This document shows positions 57,260 through 64,000 of a stretch of 64,000 nucleotides of DNA, one piece after another. Under the pieces are notes generated by a model. That model had not been told where the DNA came from. It saw nothing but the letters and a program-made list of their open reading frames with translations, and searched no databases. Position 1 is the first letter of the stretch, and each line of letters begins with the position of its first letter. The stretch spans positions 3,844,001 through 3,908,000 of the forward strand of contig JABYQN010000002.1 of NCBI GenBank assembly GCA_022606135.1. Reading direction: 5' to 3'. The position numbers and the translations under genes are program-made. This stretch comes from Fomes fomentarius (taxonomy: Eukaryota > Basidiomycota > Agaricomycetes > Polyporales > Polyporaceae).

Positions 57260-58199
57260 ATGCGTGCTGGTTTCTTCGCTGCTCTCTTCCTCTCGGCGAC
57301 CGCTGTCTTCGCTGCGCCCTCGCCTCAACCAACACCTGCGCCCGCGCCCAATGTGCAGCAGCGGGATAGTGCGTCTACTTTCCTCCTCTTCTCTCAATCG
57401 CACACGTACACGTCAACTCATCACGTCCTCCACTATGGTTTGCAGTCGTTGACAACCTAGAGAGCGTGGCAGCGAATATCTTCAGCGTCACTATTGATCG
57501 TACGTGTCTCGCCCCTGCGGAATTCAGATGTTGTCACTGTCATCTCGTCGGATGTTGATTGGTCGCATAGTCAAGTCCATCCTCAGCGTCGCAACACCAG
57601 TAGGCAAGTATCATCGGCATTGCTTTCGAATATTGCATAACGCCGAGAGCTACTCTGACACCGACGCCATCCTCACAGTGGCATCTGTGATCGCCGAAGC
57701 AACATCAGTCGGTGAGTCCGTTCTAGCTATTCTATACTTACCGGACAGACGGCGCTGACGTTGACGTTGGCATACTCATCTAGTGGGAGAATTCTTGCAG
57801 AGCGACACGGCGCTTGCAGCGGAAGGTGCGCTCCCTTACGCGATTCTGGTGGGTGTATATGCTATGAGCTGCATCTCACATCCCACGCATGACGGCCGCG
57901 CGTAGCAACCAAACTCGTCTCCCAAGCTGAGAGCGCCCTCGGCCCAGCGGGTACCCAGATCGCGAATGAGCTCAACAATGTCGTCTCGACGCCGTAAGTC
58001 CCATACGTTTTCCCCCACCACACCACCGCTGTCATTCAACCGTATGCCACCCTGCTGATACGCTGGTTGACGTTTTCATTTCCGTTCTGACAGGAATGGC
58101 GCGGTTTCAGGGCAGGATCTAGCCGCGGTGCGGCCACTCAGCGTGGGTGCAGCAGCGGTGGTGGGGAGCTTGCTCCTCGGTGCGTTCGCTGCGCTCTAG
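57260..58199 (+). CDS. Small secreted, probably GPI-anchored protein
   Basis: Seven exons by eye: 57260-57368, 57446-57499, 57571-57603, 57679-57711, 57784-57825, 57906-57993, 58094-58199; in frame, 154 aa. The signal peptide is MRAGFFAALFLSATAVFA, followed by a Pro-rich start to the mature chain (APSPQPTPAPAP). The middle is made of short amphipathic pieces (NLESVAANIF, VASVIAEATSV, ATKLVSQAESALG, QIANELNNV). The C-terminus SVGAAAVVGSLLLGAFAAL is a hydrophobic tail right up to the stop, as in GPI-addition signals. Intron 3 has a GC donor with perfect consensus (AG then gcaagt, 57604), and only this choice keeps the frame. Likely a cell-surface protein of unknown role; similar small repetitive helical proteins are common in basidiomycetes. 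Confidence 0.78.
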
Positions 58200-59285
58200 T
58201 ATTCAGGGCCCAGTGAGGTAACCGTTACATGCGGACTACGATAACACTGTTGCTGGACTTACTACTATCTCGCTGGGGCATTGTCGTCCGGATTCATTGA
58301 CGATGGACATGGACATGGACTTGGGACGAATACGATCCACCTTTTCTGAGCGCGATGCGTACCAAGTAATTGGCAAGTATCAGTGGTTTGCGTCAAGAGG
58401 TGCCAAGCCGGCTGGGTTGTTGATGTGTGTGAGTCAATCGGTCGGGCAATCCGGGCATTGTGATTGGCTGGTGATATTCGACAATCGCGGGGTTGACGTC
58501 GATCAGTGCATACTTACTTAGCTGCTATACTGGAGAGGGAGAGGCGGAGGTTGAGCTGGATCGAGCGTTTCAGCCGCTGCATCCGTGCTCGTCTGTCTGC
58601 AAATTTGTTCTCAGCCTCGTTTGTCATGCACCCAATGACCGCTGTAATTGAATGTCGGGGCTACGGGGCCCGAGCGTATTACGGATGGACGGTCCTGGAA
58701 CGCCTTGTGGTCAACACCCAACTAAGCGAGTCAGTCCTTTGACGTGGATTCCCATCATGATCAAATGCTCGTCGAGCGTCCATGCCATCCCCAAGTACTG
58801 CTGAAAGTATCCGCCAGTTCTCACCACAAACCTGAGCTCTTCCAAGAGACACGGTGATCACAAGTCACAAAGTATAGCTCGCTTCTTGCCAATTCACACA
58901 GCCCTGATCGAGAGGGTAGGCTCCTTGACATCGGCGTGTGGGACATATCAACCTGGAGGCTGCAGAACCAACGAACCATCAATCTTGCACTCGGGACGCC
59001 CGTTGTCTTAGGTCATCCAATTTGCTCACCGGGCCTCCCCATGGGCCGCATAAGTACTTACCCATTACTTATTGTACAAGGCAGTCCCACTCTATTATAC
59101 TCCGCGCACTCGGAATGATTAATGATTGCAAGATCTGTATATATGCCCTGGTTCAAGTGAGATTCTGGGGAAAGCAATCTTCTGCCGGTACGCTGTCTTT
59201 TCTGTTGAGTCCTCCTCATAGTCCTCACTAGTGCTGCTCCCCTGCTCCTCGTCGGACTGCACTTGCCTAGGGTGAGAAATAGGCC
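58200..59285. other. Intergenic region
   Basis: About 1.1 kb with no supported gene. A short imperfect repeat, atggacatggacatggactt, lies at 58302-58321. Confidence 0.45.
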
Positions 59286-61497
59286 ATGGACTCTTTGCAT
59301 CCTAGCGTGCTCGTCCTCCTTGCGGGCGGAGTCCTCGTCGCGTATGCCGTCCGTCGTTATCTAGCCTTCAGCTACGTGAGGAAGGTCCGGGGACCCCCAT
59401 CTCCGTCGTGGCTCCTGGGTGAGTTGACACAGTGACGACTTTTGGGATTATTGCCCATACTATTCCATAGGCCACTCCCAGGAGTCCCAGCACCAGCTTC
59501 AGGTCGGAGACTGGGAAGCCAAGTGGCTAGCGGAGTATGGGACAGTATGGCGGACGAAGGGCGTCCTGGGGGTGAGTGTCATCAGTGTCACACATATTGA
59601 GCATGCTGATCTCACAGAGGCGGATGGGTGTAGGAGGACATGCTTACGGTCGCTGACCCCAAGGTACGCCATCTTCCTCCCTCCCATTCCTTTCGTGTAC
59701 AGTGTGCCTCATGTCACGTCCCTCCGCTCGCTCCTAGGCGCTGCAATACATACTGCACAAGTCGGGCTATCACTTCCCCAAGACCGCCATCGCGAGACAA
59801 GTCACTCGGGAGATCACAGGTTCCGGTATCCTGTTCGCGCAAGGTCAGTACTGGACCCTGGGCGAGAGTGTGTGTACTGAATGAAGGGTGGGCAGACGCA
59901 GACCACTCGCGCATCCGCAAGATCATGAACCCGGCCTTCACCGCGCCCCAGCTCAAGTCGTTCTTGCCCCTCTTCGGTGCTTCCGCCCAGAAGGTGCGTT
60001 GATGCAAAAATCATAACCCCCCCGTCGTCGCCTGACCGCGCGTTGCGTGACAGCTTGGCCAGCTGTGGAAAGACGAGCTTCAAAACGAGAACGTGGCGAG
60101 CAAGCGCATCAACGTCCTCTCCTGGCTCACGCGCTGCACCCTCGATGTCATTGGCGAAGGTAGTCCGACCGAGCTACCCTCTCTTGTCCGATGTTGACGA
60201 CGCGTGTACAGTGGGCTTTGACATGCACTGCGGTGCGCTCGACGACTCCCTCAACCCCGTCATGCAGGCATACAAGAACATGTTGTGCGTCTCCATCCAC
60301 CTCCAAATATCGGATGATGCTCACGTACGCGCAGCGCGGACGCCATACCGTACCCGTCCAAGTTCACGCTCATTTTCCGCGCGTTCTGGAAATACATCCC
60401 CATGCCTCTCCTGAAGATTGTGCAGTACATCCCCACCAAGGACCACACTCGATTCCGCCAGACCCTCGGCGTGATCAACGACTTTGCGCGGTCTCTGATC
60501 GCAGAGAAGACAGAGGCGGTGCTCGCTGGTAAGGCCGAGAACAAGAAGGACATCATGAGCATCCTCGGTACGTCTATTATGGCTCCGACTCGTTTTTTCT
60601 AACACATGTGTGCGTGTAGTCAAGGCAAACGCTTCCGAGAACCCCAAGCAGCGGCTCAGCGACGAAGAGATGGTCTCGCAGATGGCGACCTTCCTCCTTG
60701 CTGGTAAGTGCCCCTCCCCCATCTCGCAGCAGCTATAATCTAACTGCGGGTCAGGCCACGAGACGACGGCATCCGCCCTGAGCTGGCTCCTCTACGAGCT
60801 CTCGCGGCACACCGAGTACCAGTCCAAGATGCGCGACGAGGTCAAGGCGATCCGCGCGCGCGTGCATGAGCGCGGCGACGACGAGTTCTCCGTGAGCGAC
60901 CTCGACTCGATGACGTACGTGCTCGCGGCGATGAAGGAGGGCCTGCGCCTGCATCCGATCGTGTACCTGCTCGCGCGCGAGGCGGGGCGCGACGACGTCC
61001 TGCCGCTCGCGAACCCGATCACGACGGCGGACGGGGAGGCGGTGACCGAGGTGCCGATCCCGAAGGGCACGACGCTGCAGATCTCGATCTGGGCGTACAA
61101 CCGGCTCAAGTCGATCTGGGGCGAGGACGCGGACGAGTTCAACCCGCACAGGTTCATCGAGCACGAGAAGATGGGCGAGACGTATGTCGGCGTCACCTCC
61201 AACCTGTTGACGTTCAGCGCGGGCTTGCAGGCGTGCATTGGCTGGCGGTTCTCGTGAGTCGTTCGATGGCCTGCCTGCTTGACGGCGCATGACTGACTGC
61301 CACCTTCGTTTCTGTTGTGGTGTAGGATCATCGAGATGCAGGCGATCCTTGTCGAGCTGATTGAGAACTTCGAGTTCTCCGTCCCCGAGGACAAGCCCGA
61401 GATCATCCGCTTCCCCGCTGGACTGGTCGCGCCGTTGGTCTCGAGCGACATGGCCGCGGGCCCGCAAATGCCTCTCCAGGTCTCGCTTGTACAATGA
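59286..61497 (+). CDS. Cytochrome P450 monooxygenase (second gene)
   Basis: Eleven exons: 59286-59418, 59471-59571, 59634-59663, 59738-59843, 59896-59993, 60054-60159, 60212-60284, 60335-60567, 60620-60703, 60755-61253, 61326-61497; the total closes in frame at 544 aa. The N-terminal anchor is VLVLLAGGVLVAYAVRRYLAF, then KVRGPPSPSWLLGH (proline hinge). HSRIRKIMNPAFTAPQLKSF is the C-helix region. FLLAGHETTASALSW is the I-helix, EGLRLHP carries the ExxR, and NPHRFIEHEK leads to the haem loop FSAGLQACIGWRFS. All are intact. The GPPSPSWLLGH and HETTA pattern is typical of the large basidiomycete CYP63/CYP5144-like and related groups, but I cannot fix the family. It is not a close relative of the P450 at 40549. 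Gene-body GC is high in exon 10, unlike the AT-richer flanks. Confidence 0.93.
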
Positions 61498-62594
61498 GCA
61501 TCTTGACCATGCGTCGGACATTTGGAGTCGTGTAGGAGGAGTATGTCGTGAACTAGTTAGCTGCCAGATCTGTGTCTTGATATCATTATTGGGTGTCCCT
61601 CACTCGATGTCTGTTCAACAGTGTTTGTCAGATTTTTTCCTGCTCTGCAGATTGCCACAAATTAATCACGGTGTCGCCGTGCACAGTGTTGAATTTGCCA
61701 TACAGCTGTTTGCGTTTTTGGTGGCCGAGCGCCCAACTGCACAGCACACTTTACACACGAAAATTTCGAAAAACATATGGGAGGTCACTTCGCGTTCTCA
61801 CCTCGAGTGGCCGACAGAACTCATTGGGAGGCATGTGTGAGCACGTTGAGCGGTTTTCAAGCCTCACGAGGTACAGAAGTCCACTCTTCGGCCTGCCTCG
61901 GTAACCACGTCATCGGGCGCCAAATGTCCGCAATTTCGAGCAAGGCATCATGAGCCCGCAATTGCTCATAGGCTGCATAGCATCACACATAGATGGTAGG
62001 GAGTGTGTATGTAGTATGCTAGAAGCCTCCAGGGCGAAGAGAAGAGGTTTCTGCGGCCAGATCTTCGTCAGAACTAGGAGATTATCTCTAGATGATCTGA
62101 CTTCTGTAACTTACATAACCGAGTATCTATGGAGAGTCAGAAGTCGTATGTGTGTTTGCAAGGCTTGTAGCAGTATATAGGACTAGTCTCAGAGCAAGGG
62201 ATGCAGTAGCAAGGGCACCGTCGATTTCTCTGATTTTTCTGACTTTTTCGTGTCGAAAGTGCGCGCGCGTCAGTCGGAGATGAGCGGCCACCAATTTTGG
62301 AAACAGCTGTAATGATATGTCTCAGAGTCAGAGAAGAATGATGGAAGGGCAATAATCATGATGCATGAAGGTCAAAGTGATTCAGGTAGCTTCTGATTCT
62401 GAGACACTCTACCAGGTGCGCAGAGTATCGCGACGTTGACTTGGTACGTATGTCCTCTTGCCTATATAGTGATTGTCGGGAAATCCCCCCGCGCATCGCG
62501 GATCAACAGGTGAACCCTTTTCCCTGAAATAGCCATCTTAGGCTCATCCAACCAATCCGGGAGCCCTTTTTACCATCCTCTCTGCCCACTTTTG
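61498..62594. other. Intergenic region
   Basis: No gene is recognised. The sequence is AT-richer and has frequent stops on both strands. Confidence 0.45.
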
Positions 62595-62634
62595 GGAGGA
62601 GGAGGAGGAGGAGGAGGAGGAGGAGGAGGAGGAG
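62595..62634 (+). repeat. (GGA)n microsatellite
   Basis: About 13 perfect GGA units; purine-only on this strand. The copies of 'caattttggggg' or similar at both sides (about 62291 and 62637) may belong to an older duplication. Confidence 0.95.
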
Positions 62635-63315
62635 CACCAATTTTGGGGGAGCACTCGATAGCATTATGACATTGGGCCCCTAACCCATCATTTGACTCCC
62701 CACTCCCGGTTGACGTACTCTCCATCATCTGTGCTCACATAACGAAGAGCCATGGTCGGCGTGTACCACTGCTATAGTGATGAGAGGCTCGCACCAACGT
62801 GCCGGAGTGTTTCTCTGCGGCTCTTCAACGACTATGGCTCCTTGAACACTTCGGACCACACGTGTAACACGTTGCCCCGGATGCATGGTGGTGTACCGAG
62901 AAACGGCCACGGGCAGATATGTCGATATCTCTGGTGGGTACTCAATCGTGGTTCAACACGCGTCATCGCTGAGATACAAGGTATAACAGTGTATCGTACG
63001 TGACCTCACGCCATCCGAGCTCACTCGGTTTCACATGTATTCGCGCTTCGTGGAATGCATCATTTTCCACCCAACCGCCGACTTGTGGGTGGTCGATGAG
63101 AAGTTATAGGAGGTGCTAGGTCGGTGCGCTCCAGGATGTCTCCCTAACCTCCGCAGCCTTCGTTACAGAAACTTCACCGAAATTTCCCTCCAACAAGTCT
63201 TGCATATCCGTACTCTCCTCTCGGGCAGACTTTGTGAGAACTACGTCTGTACTTCGATCGACCATCTTCATAGTACGAGAATGAAGAGTCGCAGTGTTGT
63301 GCGGGTCGACCGCCG
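62635..63315. other. Intergenic region
   Basis: No gene is supported; small frames at 62752-63003 and 63113-63409 carry no motif. Confidence 0.4.
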
Positions 63316-63401
63316 GTCAACGTTGACTAATGTCGTCTTGTTGACTAGTCAACGGGTGGCAAAAGTCAAGGAGTCGACCGTTGACTATTCCCGCGGTCAA
63401 C
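63316..63401. repeat. Cluster of GTCAAC/GTTGAC hexamers
   Basis: Three GTCAAC (63316, 63348, 63396) and three GTTGAC (63322, 63340, 63380) in 86 nt, two of them forming back-to-back palindromes. GTCGAC at 63305 and 63373 is close to the same pattern. It lies about 220 nt upstream of the last gene. Confidence 0.8.
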
Positions 63402-63623
63402 AGGCTTGATAGGCGCTGTGTATATGCAATATGATTGGCTGACAACCAAACGCGAACACGTTCAAATCGCGGTTGCGGCCCGGCGCATGTTGTGCGCAAT
63501 GCACAACGCGCATCCTCGTGCCGCCATCTCTCCTTTGTCCTTCATCATCGATCTCTTAGTTCCCTGATCGAACCATGTACAGAGTAGCCTTAGAATGAGA
63601 TGCTCCTTTGATCAGAGACTACC

Positions 63624-64000
63624 ATGTCGTACACCAAGGACAACCAGCCTACAGCTACTCACTCTCGATCCTGGTACCGACAGCACTTCTACGATCATCC
63701 GGAACATCGCAAGAACTCCCAAGCAGGGGTGGATGGGAATAAGAAGTGCAAAGTCTGGTGCATCCCATGCTTCGATACCCGCGTGCTTCAGGAAGAGAAG
63801 CAGGATCAGCTTCGTGGAGAAGTCGTCCGTGAAAGACGTGAAATTGAGGAGGCTTGTAAGTATCACGATGATTACTCTGATCTTCACAAATGACCTCGTT
63901 ACGACACAGTATGGGCCCTTCCAGAGGTAACACCACTCTCCTCTCGCTGGCTACCGGCGCGTGGGGAACAACTTCTGCCCCATCTGCGTGACTGTCCGCA
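63624..64000 (+). CDS. 5' part of a gene with a Cys-x2-Cys motif, cut by the window edge
   Basis: The first exon (63624 to about 63855) starts MSYTKDNQPTATHSRSW and contains KKCKVWCIPCFDTRV, a Trp-flanked C-x2-C that could be half of a BED- or hAT-type zinc finger, then a charged, helical Gln/Glu/Arg-rich stretch. A gtaagt donor follows, and a short second exon (about 63909-63925, giving LWALPE) can be joined before another gtaaca donor. The rest lies outside. Similar KK-x-WC-x2-C starts occur in basidiomycete proteins near hAT transposases, so a transposon-derived gene is possible; this is inference from a short motif. Confidence 0.45.

Noticed and set aside
60212..60567. Suspected frame break at exons 7/8 of the second P450
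   Set aside because: Re-reading 60331-60340 as gcagcgcgga gives a proper AG acceptor and restores the frame; the gene is intact.

Overview
The window looks like a gene-dense piece of an Agaricomycete (mushroom-forming Basidiomycota) chromosome. The genes carry many short introns (mostly 45-80 nt), use GT-AG with an occasional GC-AG intron, are packed on both strands, and include families typical of these fungi: a DUF6533-type membrane protein, tandem F-box/LRR-like proteins, a HET-domain protein, multi-intron P450s and a QDE-1-type RNA-dependent RNA polymerase. The species cannot be named from the sequence. Exon joins below were worked out by eye from splice sites and codon phase. Nearly all of them close in frame.

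Left part (1-20 kb): adenosine kinase (+), a two-finger C2H2 protein (-), then a tandem segmental duplication. Each unit holds a decayed piece of the C2H2 gene, a Ran1/Sks1-like protein kinase (+) and, convergent with it, a single-exon RNA-repair protein (-). In unit 2 (about 13.6-19.65 kb) the RNA-repair gene is intact: 864 aa with, in order, a 2H cyclic-phosphodiesterase-like region, a dual-specificity phosphatase, a P-loop polynucleotide kinase and an RNA ligase with a KxDGAN active site. In unit 1 (about 6.2-13.4 kb) the copy is gutted by an internal deletion, and about 3 kb of extra DNA carrying an unrelated five-exon gene sits between kinase and repair gene, flanked by similar direct repeats. 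The four-activity protein is the most interesting item in the window.

Middle part (20-33 kb): a LysM protein anchored by an internal membrane helix (-), NAD-malic enzyme (+, divergent from it), a U1A/U2B''-type spliceosomal protein (-), a HET protein (+), a DUF6533 membrane protein (-) and a histone deacetylase/acetylpolyamine amidohydrolase family enzyme (-).

Right part (33-64 kb): the RdRP (+, divergent from the deacetylase), a cytochrome P450 (+) followed by a P450 relic, a CorA-type Mg2+ transporter (+), a protein with SUMO-interaction-like motifs (+), a small multi-spanning membrane protein (+), two tandem F-box paralogues (-), a small secreted, probably GPI-anchored protein (+) behind a heptamer repeat, a second unrelated P450 (+), and the first exons of a gene running off the right edge. 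No tRNA, rRNA or CRISPR array was recognised.
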